Origin: Panagrolaimus kolymaensis
Lineage: Eukaryota > Nematoda > Chromadorea > Rhabditida > Panagrolaimidae
Reading direction: 5' to 3'
NCBI GenBank assembly: GCA_028622995.1
Contig: JAJQJQ010000004.1
Coordinates: 5,084,001 to 5,148,000, forward strand
Length of the DNA: 64,000 nucleotides
Shown here: positions 33,840 through 44,070 of the stretch, in pieces
Layout: each line of letters starts with the position of its first letter
Position numbering within the stretch: the first letter of the stretch is position 1
Notes under the pieces: generated by a model
Database searches by the model: none
The model's input: the letters and a program-made list of their open reading frames with translations, nothing else
What the model was told of the DNA's origin: nothing
Program-made: the position numbers and the translations under genes

Positions 33840-35495
33840 TTATTCATAAACATCTTCAGGCAAGGCTGCATCGATGAAATCCAAGAGATCAGTAAAGATA
33901 GGCTCAAACTTTTTATAAGAAGAAGTGCCGGGATCAATGAGGTTGCCGAAAGTGATAAGATAGCGAAGAAGAAAAACCAAATCCAAAGCACTTTCATCAG
34001 GTTGATACTTCTCAGGAATCTTTTTTTTAACGATGGTTTGTCGGAAGCTTCCTTGAGAATCAGGGAAATCCTTCGATTCAGGGAATTTTCTTACATAATC
34101 ATCCATATCCAAAGAATCACGACCAACACGGTTTTTGTTAACCAGTTCAAAGTAAGCAGGAAATTCTTCGTTGAGTAAATAAAATTGAACAGTTGTTTTG
34201 CATTCATTTACTATACAATCAATTACGGATTCAATTCTTCCAGCATATTCTCCCAAGGATGACGTTGGTCGTCGGCCAGTTTTCGTTTCTTCAATATACT
34301 AAAAAAAAATAAGACATTAAGATATTTAAAGAGAGCTTTAAAATTTACCGCTTTTGTAAGATCAGAAATTGGAAGCTTTGGAGGAAATACACATTTTTTC
34401 AGAGCTAAATCACGCAAGCGATTAGGAACAAAAAGTTTCTTAACTTCAGATAATTCATATTCACTGTCAGATGGTGAGGTTTCACGAGTTGAAGATGCAA
34501 ATTCTAGAACCTTTAGTTGTCTAAACACCTGGATACTTGAAGGAGTTTTGACATGATGAAGATCAGGAACATGAGTACTTTGAGGTGTCCGAATTGGCGG
34601 ACGTAAAGGAAGAGATTTTCGATTTGGTCCAGCATTTAATGGTGGAAGTTTATCCATACCAGTGGAGTCATCATTTGAAGGAGTATTGGAATTATGAAGA
34701 AGTTGTTCACGAACAGGAGATCTTTGAGGTGTCAGAATTGATTGAGACGAAGCAAGAGATTTTCGAGTTGGTCCAACATTTCTTGGTGGAAGTTTGAGCA
34801 TTCCGACGGAGTTATCATTTGAAGGAGTTTTGAAATCATGAAGAAGTTGTTCACGAACAGGAGATTTTAGAGGTGTCAGAATTGACTCAGATGAAGCAAG
34901 AGAGCCACGGCGAGATGTTGCAATGGCAAGACGTTTTGATGGTGGTGGTGTAACTAAAAAGTAGTAAATAATGTATAATATGAATAATGAGTAATAAAAA
35001 AGCATACCACCAGAGATTGAAGCTTTAGATGCTTTACGTTTCTTTCCACCACTTAAGCGCATTTTGTATTCTTGCTAAAAAAAGAACATAAATTCATTTT
35101 TAAGTAAAAAAAGAAAACATACGTCGCATTCTTTGGCATATTCAGGAGAATAACCTTCAAATTTTTTGAGAGCATCTTCGTGTGAATAAGTTTCATTATA
35201 AGCTTTACCCCAATTCTAAAATCACCAAATTTTTAGTAAAGCACTTTTTACAAATAAAAATTACCCGGTATGAAACACAATAAGAAAGTTGACCATTTTT
35301 ATCATTCAAAACTTTAATAATTTTTGCTTCGTAGCTGATGCCATCTTTCCATCGGACCATAACTTTATCATCGAGTTTCCAATCAGAAGCATCCCCATTA
35401 TTATGAGGCGGTTTATCTTCATTTGAATTTGATGATGATGCCTTGGAGAGATTTAATGGAGATCCATTAGAAAGATTCATATCTTCATCAGCCAT
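33840..35495 (-). CDS. MRG15-like chromo-barrel / MRG-domain protein with internal repeats (copy B)
   Basis: Tandem paralogue of the gene at 31572-32953, with the same five-exon structure: 35495-35265, 35215-35123, 35074-35008, 34953-34349 and 34298-33840. It has 484 residues, nearly 100 longer. The extra length is all in exon 4, the linker between chromo-barrel and MRG domain. Two to three copies of a ~50-residue unit there carry SILTPxxSPVREQLLH and KLPPxNxGPxRKSL. These repeats are rich in S/T-P sites. The chromo-barrel (YRNWGKTYNETY) and the MRG domain (VPNRLRDLALKKCVFPP; YQPDESALDLVFLLRYL) are very similar to copy A. Both copies look intact, so they may have diverged in regulation through the linker. 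Confidence 0.85.
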
Positions 35496-35869
35496 GTTGA
35501 GAACAACGTTGAAAGATGAAAACAAAAAGCAACGCAAGTATGAAGAAAAACTTTTTAGCTTCTTTCATTCTCGTTGAATAGGCAGTTTCTGGCATTCTGT
35601 ATTACAGGGATTATGCGTTGCAAGATATAGTTTTTTCTTGAAAACGCTTGTTCGACGTTATTTTTTCAATTGCTTGCAATTACTTTATTTTATTTGGCTC
35701 CATTTTTATGTTGTAATCAATCAATTGTAATATTTTTGTTTAGAAATATTTATAAATAAATGATATTATAACTCTTTTATCCATTCACATAATAAAACAA
35801 GCAACTGAATTTTTGGAATTTTTTTCCAATGGATTGTTTTAATTTTGCTGCGGCTTTTTTGATTAAAGC

Positions 35870-36061
35870 TTAATTACGAAAATCAAGATTTTCTTCCTCA
35901 ACTAATTCTTTCGCTGGCATAATTACGAGCTGATTAGCATTATCTGGGATTGGATTTAAACGATAAACAATCACATTTTTTTCTTTATCCTTTAAAACTG
36001 CAACATCTCGAAACATTTGACAACTAAATTCATGGGTGTAATGAATGGAAAAATCTTCCAC
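35870..36061 (-). other. Open exon-like segment of an unrecognised gene, possibly a remnant
   Basis: Sixty-three codons without an ATG start; the segment opens at a GTG, so it would have to be an internal or last exon. It is hydrophilic with FSCQMFRDVAVLKDKEKN and MPAKELVEEEN. The frame ends at a TAA that is TTA in the duplicate at 33.2 kb, which would let it continue for about 35 more codons. Upstream (36062-36500) there are short open pieces with possible splice sites, but none has an ATG and a consistent phase. The gene is either badly decayed or its 5' exons escape me. Confidence 0.3.
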
Positions 36062-36625
36062 GCAATATAAAGTAAATCTTGTTAGGTTTTATTTTTTAGT
36101 TTCTAACTATTCCTTCCTATCATTGTTTCATTATAACACCATATTATTTGATGGAATATCTCCACGATGCTTGATGCTAATATTATTCAAGCAAACAACA
36201 TACTACAGTAGCTCATAAAAAAAAAGCGGAAAAATATGTTACTTATCTTTAACAAAAGCTATATTTGAAAAATCCGCACCTAAATGAGAATAATCCACTG
36301 CCCCAATAACTAACTGAATCTTTAACTATATCGGGTGCATTCCCATCTAAGTAGCCACAATATGAGATCGAAAAAACTGTGGTAAAAGTGAAACTCTTAT
36401 TAGATAACATAAGAAATTTGAATTGTAAACCTTTATTACCTGAATATGGATTACAAAGAATAAATAAATAAATAACAAGCTTCAAGAAAAAGAATCACAG
36501 AAAAAAAGACAAATTATATAATGGTAACAAACATAGTGTAAAAACTTTAAATTATTCATGGCTAAACTTTTTGTTCAAAAATCATTTGAATCATGCAATA
36601 ATGGAATAACCAAAGAGAGAAGAAA
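36062..36625. other. Unassigned stretch upstream of the segment above
   Basis: Several short open pieces on the minus strand between 36250 and 36480 could be exons of the same unknown gene. Splice joins are ambiguous and no start is found. The right end is the 3' flank of the galectin gene. Confidence 0.35.
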
Positions 36626-38019
36626 TTATTTCAGCTCGAATCGTTGAATATTAATATCACCAGTTACGGAAACGATATTGACTTGATCAAGAGAAATTCC
36701 AGGACGATAATTGAATGCAAAAATGCGTTGACCATCTAATTCAGCCTAAAATTAGAAAGATAAATACAATAAGGATAAGGATGATTCAAAACTTACACTT
36801 AAAAATTCAGTTCCCAAACTTAATTTCAAATCAAAAGTTATTCCTTGAGTAAATGGAAACTTGGTTATAGCTCTTTCTTCATTTGCCCAATGATTGTTGA
36901 TGGAATGATTACGAACGAGAGCGCCCTGAAACATAAAAGTTTAGCTAATAAATTTCATGAAGGATTGCAATAGCCAATACACAAGAGAAAGAAAGCTTGT
37001 TTAAAAAAAACACAAAAACTTACATCATATCTACCATGAGGAAAATCAACTCTAAGATGAAATAAATAATCAGAATTTCTCATTAAATTTAAAGTGAACA
37101 CAGTTGCATGCATTTTTGGAATAGCAGTAAGGATAATTTCTTTTGAAGCTGTTAAAGAACCCGGACGAAATGAATGAACGAATGGAACATCCTAAAGCTA
37201 ACAAAGATTATCAATAAAGTTTTAAATAGAAAACAAATAAAGTACATACAGGTTTACGAATGATAACATCAGCCGATGGAAGATTACCAGATGATACAGG
37301 AGTTGTTCCAAATCCAATCGAAGGAGCATTTGTAGATGGAGAAGAGTCTCCATAAGTTCCTTCAAATTCAATAACATCAATTCTAGCTGCACCAGTAATA
37401 TATAAAGTTGTAATATTTGTAAATGGAATTCGATGAACATAATCGGATAAATGCTTTCCGTTAACAGCGATCTGAAAAATGAGGAATATTATATAACACA
37501 TGTAAATACGCTCCAAACAAAGCTAACTACTTTCTAGCAACATGGCCAAGCTTTTTATACCGAGAAAAAGCATACCTTGAAATAACTTTGAAGAATCAAA
37601 ATTCGAATGGTAAAGTTGCATGAAGGTTTGAGTTCATTGTTACATCGTTCTTCAGGTCCCCATTCATTATTAATACGAGAATTCAAAACGATATCTTCAT
37701 CAGCTTGTCCAAAGAAACCCTTCTTTTTAATAAATCTTGGATTAAAATGCAATGCTTTGTTATCTTGATGATCACCTTCAACAAGTAAACCACAACATAA
37801 ATCAAATCCGAATTGATTAGGTGATTTATCAAGAGTTGCACCACGAATGGTTATAGCTTTACCAGGGAATACACCACCAGGAATTTGTGTTACAAATGGA
37901 AGAATCTAAAAATGCATTGAAATGAGAATATAAAGAAATGGCAGAAAAGTATGTATGTATTTTCTTACCGGATCACTAATTCGTTCAACTGATGGAGCAT
38001 TGGGCATAGGATTTGCCAT
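36626..38019 (-). CDS. Tandem-repeat galectin (two carbohydrate-recognition domains)
   Basis: Beta-galactoside-binding lectin of the nematode tandem-repeat type. Six exons, 38019-37969, 37905-37576, 37471-37250, 37191-37024, 36925-36797 and 36745-36626, encode 339 residues, the usual size for two CRDs plus a linker. CRD1 has the full binding signature: ALHFNPRF, then VLNSR, then NNEWGPEER. CRD2 has YLFHLRVDF, ALVRNHS and NNHWANEER, so the key His, Arg, Asn, Trp, Glu and Arg are present, with HLR in place of HFNPR as a variation. The domains are joined by a Ser/Pro/Thr-rich linker. No signal peptide, as usual for galectins. An acceptor-like TTTTTTAG lies about 20 nt before the ATG, consistent with spliced-leader addition or a 5' UTR intron. 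Confidence 0.92.
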
Positions 38020-38846
38020 GATGATCTTTGAAGGTTCTAAAAAAGATAAATCATTAGTTTTTTTTAAAGAAAGAAACAAACATCACGAAAGAACAATAGC
38101 GGAACGAAAAAAATTAATAAATTTAGACTACAAAAAATGATGCAGCCGCAGAAGTGTGACAACAACGGCAATGAATGACGTGTGAGAAAGCAAACGCCGC
38201 GCAAACACAAAAAAAAAATCAATTCAAATTAATTTGGAGAAAAACAGTTATTAACTTTCATTTAATTTCTGTAAAGAGTAATAACATTTTGAAACAAAAC
38301 ATAAGCAAGCAGCAATAATGAAAAGAAACTTCCATGAATCATGAAAAACTCAAATAAATCATCAAAAAAAATGAAAGCAGTGTCTCACATTTTATTTTCT
38401 CCCGCTGAAACGAATGCAGCAACCACCTTTCTTTCTTTTTTTGCATTTTGCAGCAGCTGACTTTTTTTTTCTTCACGGAAAAGGAAAGGGTTAGAAAAAA
38501 AAAGTGACATCGTTTGTGGACTTTCACTTCAATATTCTGCATTAAACTTTAATGATGATTCATTTGTTTTCTTTCTTCCATATTGTATTTTGATTTTATG
38601 TAATCATGACATGACTGTGGAAGATATAGTTAGTTATATGTAAAAGTATCAAAACAACCATTTTGCAATGATTAACGAAGAAGAAAAATTTTTATTCTTT
38701 AGATTTACAAAAGAAATAAATAACACAACGAAGAAAAATTACAAAAACCATAAGCAAAATGTGTACAATAACTTAAAATTTACATGGCTAACATTGAATC
38801 AAACAGTTTTTGGTAATGCAATCTTGACATCAGCAAAATGGTTTGG
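38020..38846. other. Galectin 5' flank and Spartan 3' flank
   Basis: About 830 bp of AT-rich sequence with a purine-rich segment near 38380-38510. It should hold the galectin promoter. No gene is recognised. Confidence 0.5.
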
Positions 38847-40026
38847 TTATTTCTCTTTCTTAATTCCACCAAGTCGAAATCCTAAAATAATAAGACTTAG
38901 AGAAGAAGTAATTAGTTGAATAGTTTACCTTGGCCTGGAAATCTTGATTTAGTCGGCGTTTTAGAATTATCCATTTTAGGTTTCTTATTTTCAATTGTTT
39001 CTATTTCAATTACTTCTATTACATTGTTAGCTTCAGAAGTTCCAACACCAAGAAGATGACCTAAAGTCACAAGTATAACATCTTCAAACTCGATAAAATA
39101 ACAAACCTGTTCCAGGGAAAATGGAATCGATTTTAGGAGTTTTGGAATCTTTATCAGTTTTTTTCTTTTTGGCAGGACCTTTAGTTACCTTTTCTTTATT
39201 AGTTTCAGCATTTCCATCACCAAGACGATGTCCTAAAAACATACTTACAATCACATCAAACTCGATAAAAACAACAAACCTTTGCCAGCAAAAATGGAAT
39301 CGATTTTAGGAGTTTTAGAACCTTCATCAGATTTTCTTTTTTTAGCGTTGGGTTTTGGATCAGGTTCTTTAACTTTGATATATTTACCTAAAACTCTTTC
39401 ATTCTTATCCATTAGAACTATTAAAAGCATTGAATACCTCCACAATTATTTTCATGTTGCTGCCACCATGTATCATTTTTTCCTGGTGCACGATTCATTG
39501 AACGCTTAACCCAACCATAATATGGTTTCATTTCTCGACATCGTCCTTCACATCTCCACCAATGTTGTTTATAAAGAGCAACTTCAGCATGGAATGAATG
39601 ATAAATGGTAATACGTGTTCCAGCAACACCATTAATTCGATGCATATGTGATTGAAATTGTGGACCATGTCCATCACGATCTCGATTACCGGTAGTGAGG
39701 AACAAATAAGCATGAATCATTTCATGAAGGAGAGTTTCAATAAAATCTTTTCTTGGCCGAAGTTTGAGGAGAGGTTCTGAAAGTCGAATTGAACAATAAC
39801 CGCTTCGAGGTTGAAACGAACAAAGGCCAGCGCATCTAAAAACAAGTAATGTCTGTATGTGATGTTATGGAAGATAAAAAAAAGCTTACTGTGTCATTCT
39901 TTTACTCCATACAACTTCACATGAAACTAAAGATCCATAAAAAAATTGGTCATTGAAAAGAAGAAAAGACGCATGCAAATCAGGATTAGGATCAATCAGT
40001 TCATAAGATGGATCAATTAAGTTCAT
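38847..40026 (-). CDS. dvc-1: SprT-like DNA-protein crosslink protease, Spartan/DVC-1
   Basis: Replication-coupled metalloprotease that cleaves proteins crosslinked to DNA and recruits p97/VCP. Six exons, 40026-39890, 39835-39438, 39387-39280, 39232-39107, 39060-38929 and 38881-38847, encode 311 residues. The SprT domain starts at about residue 10; the zinc-binding and catalytic motif HEMIH is at residues 83-87, with the downstream DGHG and later CEGRCR and NNCGG zinc-ribbon cysteines. KYIKVKEP, typical of the end of the SprT domain, follows. The C-terminal ~100 residues contain three SHP-type p97-binding boxes (FxGxGxxLG) at about residues 211-219, 253-261 and 297-305. Each spans an exon junction in the same phase. 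Preceded by small genes at 40209-41933 in close tandem. Confidence 0.92.
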
Positions 40027-40208
40027 CTTTGTAATCAGGAAATTACCCAGAAGCTATAATAAAAGGAAAATGAAAGAAGTGCTTTTAAAATGTTGGTCAA
40101 AGATATTGTGATTGATAGCAAACAACAAAGTAAAGTCAAGTAACAAAAAGAAGTAAAAGAAAAACATTTATTTATCGTTTTCAATCAAAAATAAAAGCAC
40201 AAAATGTT

Positions 40209-40844
40209 TCAAGTTTTATCATTTTCTTTTGATTCTTCTTTTGAACAAAATGATTTACCATTTCTTACACCTCGTATTAGAAAAGATTTGTTTTTTAAGG
40301 CAAAGTTTCGAGCAGATTCAATCTGAAAAAAAAAAAGAGATAATAAGTTACGAACGTTAAAGAAAGTCCAAAGCCTTTTCTTTGGACGCTAAAAAAGTAA
40401 CTTTATAACATCCAATGAAAGAGTTTACAAACAAATACTTACACAATTCCAATCAAAATCAATTTGAACACCAATAGTAACTTTCTGACATGAATCTTTT
40501 ATAGGACATGAACATGGCTTTGAATCTTTCATTTTTTGACATCCTGAATTTATTCGAGTTCGTGTAGAGTTATTCGTGCCATTAGAACATGAAGACCATT
40601 TAGACCAATCAGTTGAATTGCAATTAAAAGATTGAGGAATAAATATATCAGTGAATGTATCATTAAGCGATAAAATATTATGAAACTTTGCACTAAAAAA
40701 AGAGTGGATAAAAAAAGAATGAAAACCGAGTAAAAAAACATACCAATAATTGAAGTACACTGACCAAACAGAATATGTCACAAGAAAAGATCCAGTTATT
40801 ATTGATATTAATGATATTATTCGAACATTAAAGTAAAAATTCAT
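40209..40844 (-). CDS. Small type-II membrane protein with a TSP1-like Cys segment
   Basis: Three exons, 40844-40744, 40692-40443 and 40322-40209, encode 154 residues. A short cytoplasmic N-terminus is followed by one hydrophobic helix (about residues 8-28, IISLISIITGSFLVTYSVW), acting as a signal anchor. The outer part has a WSKWSSC motif, like the start of a thrombospondin type-1 repeat, and eight further cysteines including CSCP and CQK, with N-glycosylation sequons. It is too short for a complete TSP1 repeat in the usual spacing, so the similarity may be limited. It lies 182 bp upstream of Spartan on the same strand. Confidence 0.65.
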
Positions 40845-40962
40845 TTAAAATATATCAAAGTTTCAAAGTTATCAGAAAAAGCTTAAAGTTTGATCGATCA
40901 GCTAAAGTTTGAAAAGGAATAAGTGAAGAAAGTCAAAATGGAGTGAAGAAATTTGCATAACT

Positions 40963-41299
40963 TTATTGTTGTTTTGGTGTTGGATCAAAATGAAGTGGTA
41001 GATCTTTCAATGAAGCAAATGGAGGAAAGTAAAGTACTCTAGCAGCAGAAATGTAAAATGCACCTAAAACATGTTTGAATGAGTTATGATTTAAGAAAAT
41101 GGAAATAAAACTTACCAGCAGCCATGGATTTCCAAAATATTCTCATTGGTTTTGAAGGATTTCTTCCTTTAGTTGAGTTATAAAGCATATAAGATCCAAG
41201 TGCAAAAGCTCCCAAACATCCCGTCATTTTGCATTCAAAACAGTCAGTAAAATCAGTACGTTTAAACTGGGGTTTTGGAAGACGTTCATCTGATGACAT
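40963..41299 (-). CDS. Small membrane protein, DMAC1/DUF4536-like
   Basis: Two exons, 41299-41116 and 41063-40963, encode 94 residues. The conserved core is DCFECKMTGCLGAFALGSYMLY, here noted only as CxxC followed by a Gly-rich hydrophobic helix, as in DMAC1 (distal membrane arm assembly component of complex I; C-x2-C then Gly-rich helix). A second, weaker hydrophobic segment (GAFYISAARVLYF) follows after a short basic loop. Mitochondrial inner membrane location is inferred from the family. The assignment rests on a short motif only. It is 119 bp upstream of the previous gene. Confidence 0.6.
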
Positions 41300-41518
41300 C
41301 TTCAACAAATCTCGAACGTGTTAATCAATAAATCAAACAAAAAGCAGAGTAACTGGAAAGAAGCCATTGTTGTGTAATCAAAGCCAAAGAAGGAGAAGTC
41401 GTGAAAAAAAGTTTATGAATTATTATTTTTTTACATATGTATCAATAAAAGTAAATAAAGTACAATACTAACAAACCTAATAATCAGTTTACATAGAAAA
41501 ATACATACAATGTAAAAA

Positions 41519-41933
41519 TTAATGATCTTTTGGTGTTTCAGGATCTTTTAGACCTATGCCACTTAATGCAGGAACATTCTGTTTTAACCATCGAACATAG
41601 AAGAGTTCTGTTCTTTCTCTGGGTGGAACAAGATTTGGATTGTTTTGAATTTTGTAATAAGCATAATGAACGGCTGAAAAGAAAGATTTATGAAATGTGG
41701 AGCGAAAGGAAAAAAAGAAAGAATTGCATCATCAAAATGTTAGAGGAACTAAGCAAAATTTTAGCAGTTGATTATTGATCTCTACTAACATCTAAGCTTA
41801 CGAAAAAATTAATGAGTGAATGAATCAACCAAACATTAAACTCAATCGAATATCAACACCAAATAAAAAGCATACCTCCAATAAACACAGCAAAAATTCC
41901 AAGTTCTTTTAATCCTCGGCTACTAATTGCCAT
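41519..41933 (-). CDS. Small single-helix protein, possibly mitochondrial
   Basis: Two exons, 41933-41876 and 41673-41519, encode 70 residues; the intron is 202 nt, longer than most here. One N-terminal hydrophobic segment (GIFAVFIGAVHYAYY, residues 13-27) is followed by a basic/polar C-terminus with NPNLVPPRER. This shape is common among small mitochondrial inner-membrane proteins and respiratory-complex accessory factors, but I cannot name the family. It is the first of four minus-strand genes with gaps of 119-219 bp (41933 down to 38847), which look like an operon. Confidence 0.6.
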
Positions 41934-42689
41934 TTTAAGTTTGATCCCTTAAATATGAATGATTCAATAAAAATGGTATATCAAAATGAGTAGGTAAATT
42001 CAACGAATTTATAAACAAAACAAAAAAAGGTGGAAATAAAAAATTCAAGAAAACGTGATTTCAAACATTTTCAAAATTTGAAGAAAAAAAAGTTCAAAGC
42101 TTTTTTATTTTGCAAAACCTTGTTTTTTTTCTTCGTTTCAAGAAATTTTTTGCATTGCGCATTTCAAAAATTTCAAACTCTTCGTGTATCATTTTTCATT
42201 TTCTCTTTCAACTTTGGACTTTGAAATTTTTTTACATAAATCAAAAAATATTTTATCTCCACTGCTTTTTTTGTTTACCAATCAAATCATTTTTATCCCT
42301 TTCACCTAATTATTGATGATTTTTAGTAGTATCTTCTACTACTCCATTGCTTGTTGGATTTATTTGTTTCCCATTGTCTTTGAAATCGCTGCTCCTTTTT
42401 TTTATTTTAATACATGCTTTTTTTTATCCAGGGTATCCGCGATATTCTTTACATATTTTTATTGATTTTCTAATTATTTAGTAAACTTCTGAACTTTTCT
42501 TTTTTGGTTATCAAATTTCTTTTTATAAGCGTGCCAATAAGTTGGTTGCCAACTGTGAAGCGGGCAATATTTCACCTTTTTCTTGTACCTTTTTTTGTTT
42601 GCGGTTTTTTGTATTATTTCGATAATCATTTAAAGACAACGTTTTTATTGAATAATATTATTTATTTTTTTAGTTGTACGTCGTCAACC
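41934..42689. other. Divergent promoter region
   Basis: About 750 bp between the presumed minus-strand operon and the plus-strand CDC25 gene. T-rich toward 42690, ending in an acceptor-like TTTTTTTAG 17 nt before the CDC25 ATG. No gene is recognised. Confidence 0.5.
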
Positions 42690-43772
42690 ATGGAATTTCA
42701 AGGAACTCCGAGAGCTAAAATGCCGGTGGAATTTCAAGTGACGCCATTAGCTCGACCATGTTTCAATTTCACATCAACTCCGCTGACAAGAACAACATCA
42801 GATATGCCATCAACTCCTCTTCATCGAGGGATTTCAAATGAAATTATTCCATCAACGCCTCATCAAAGAACAGCATTGAATTTTTCTGTTGCAACTCCAT
42901 TAACTCGAACAACATCAACCAGTATTTTAGAAGGGAGCATTCACAATGATTCAAATTGGCAGCCATGTATCTTGGAGCCGGTAAGTATTCTCTGAATAAC
43001 GGAATTACCACAGACATTTTTAGTTTTATCACCTTCCAACAATCGAGAATCCTCAAACAGATTCCGTTGCTTTTCGCTCAATCACTGCTGAAACTCTTTC
43101 TGAATTGTTGGGTCTACCGAAGGAAGAATTTGATAGCAAATACATCTTGATTGATTGTCGATATCCGTATGAATATAATGGTGGACATATTAAGTATGCT
43201 ACAAATTTCCATGAAAATGATAAAACTCAAGATATGTTTTTTCCTGCTAATAAGGAAGCCTTTGATGAAATCAATAAGAAAATTCCAATATTTTATTGTG
43301 AGTTCTCACAAGTTCGTGGGCCTAAAATGTTAGTTAGTGTCTTTGGTTGCTTTACTGTAATTGAAATTTTATTCTATTCTTTCATTTTTAGGGCTCATGC
43401 TTTAAGACGTTTTGATCGAAAGAAAAATGAACAACGATATCCATTCGTCGATTATGAAGAAATGTATTTGCTGGATCGTGGATACAATAATTTCTTTAAA
43501 CTTTTCAAGAATGATGTAAGTTTTCTTTTCGCATTCTTTCCATTCATTACTCTTTATTTCAGGGATATTGTGTACCAGAGCATTACGTTTCAATGAACTG
43601 TAAAAGTTTCACCAATCATCTCAAAAAGTTTCATTTTCATCGAAGTCGATATCAACCTTTTCGAAAAGCAAAATTTCCTCGTATGTCGCCTTCATGTGCT
43701 AAAAGTCATTTCAAACTAGTGCCATTATCTTTTACTCCAGAAAATTCTTTGTCTTTTGATGATAGTACTTGA
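42690..43772 (+). CDS. CDC25-family phosphatase
   Basis: Dual-specificity phosphatase that activates cyclin-dependent kinases. Four exons, 42690-42980, 43024-43328, 43392-43515 and 43563-43772, encode 309 residues, short for the family because the regulatory N-terminus is only about 95 residues. That N-terminus is a series of five TPLxR-like S/T-P motifs, likely CDK or Polo phosphorylation sites (inference). The rhodanese-like catalytic domain runs from about residue 110. ILIDCRYPYEYNGGHI is typical, and the active-site loop is YCEFSQVRGP with Cys189 and Arg195 in place. The usual His before the catalytic Cys is Tyr188. YPFVDYEEMYLLDRGY and the final CVPEHYVSM match the rest of the fold. An acceptor-like site precedes the ATG, suggesting trans-splicing. 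Confidence 0.9.
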
Positions 43773-44070
43773 AATTGTTATTATTTATTTTTGTTATGTT
43801 TCTATTTAACCTGCAAGCGTTATTAACAAAATCTTGATAATTAGGCTGCATTATTGTGTTTGTGATTTGAAAGAATGTTTACAAACTTTTTATCTTTTTG
43901 TTTGTTTTTTCTGTTTTCCTTATTCGTTTGTTTTTTTTTCGCTAAATAAAGTTCTCTTGATGCTTTTTAGTTTATTTTTGAGATTGGTAAATTGTTTTAT
44001 ACAGTTTGTTATTTACTTTTGATTAAACTTATTCTTGTTTTAACTTCATATTTTAAGGCTTCATTTAACC

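Noticed and set aside
36249..36485. Apparent signal-peptide gene MKLVIYLFILC on the minus strand
   Set aside because: The first codon is TTG, not ATG, with a stop just upstream, and no consistent splice chain was found.
38668..38919. An 83-residue plus frame beginning MINEEEKFLF
   Set aside because: Its 3' part is the antisense of the last Spartan exon and the rest is low-complexity Asn/Lys.
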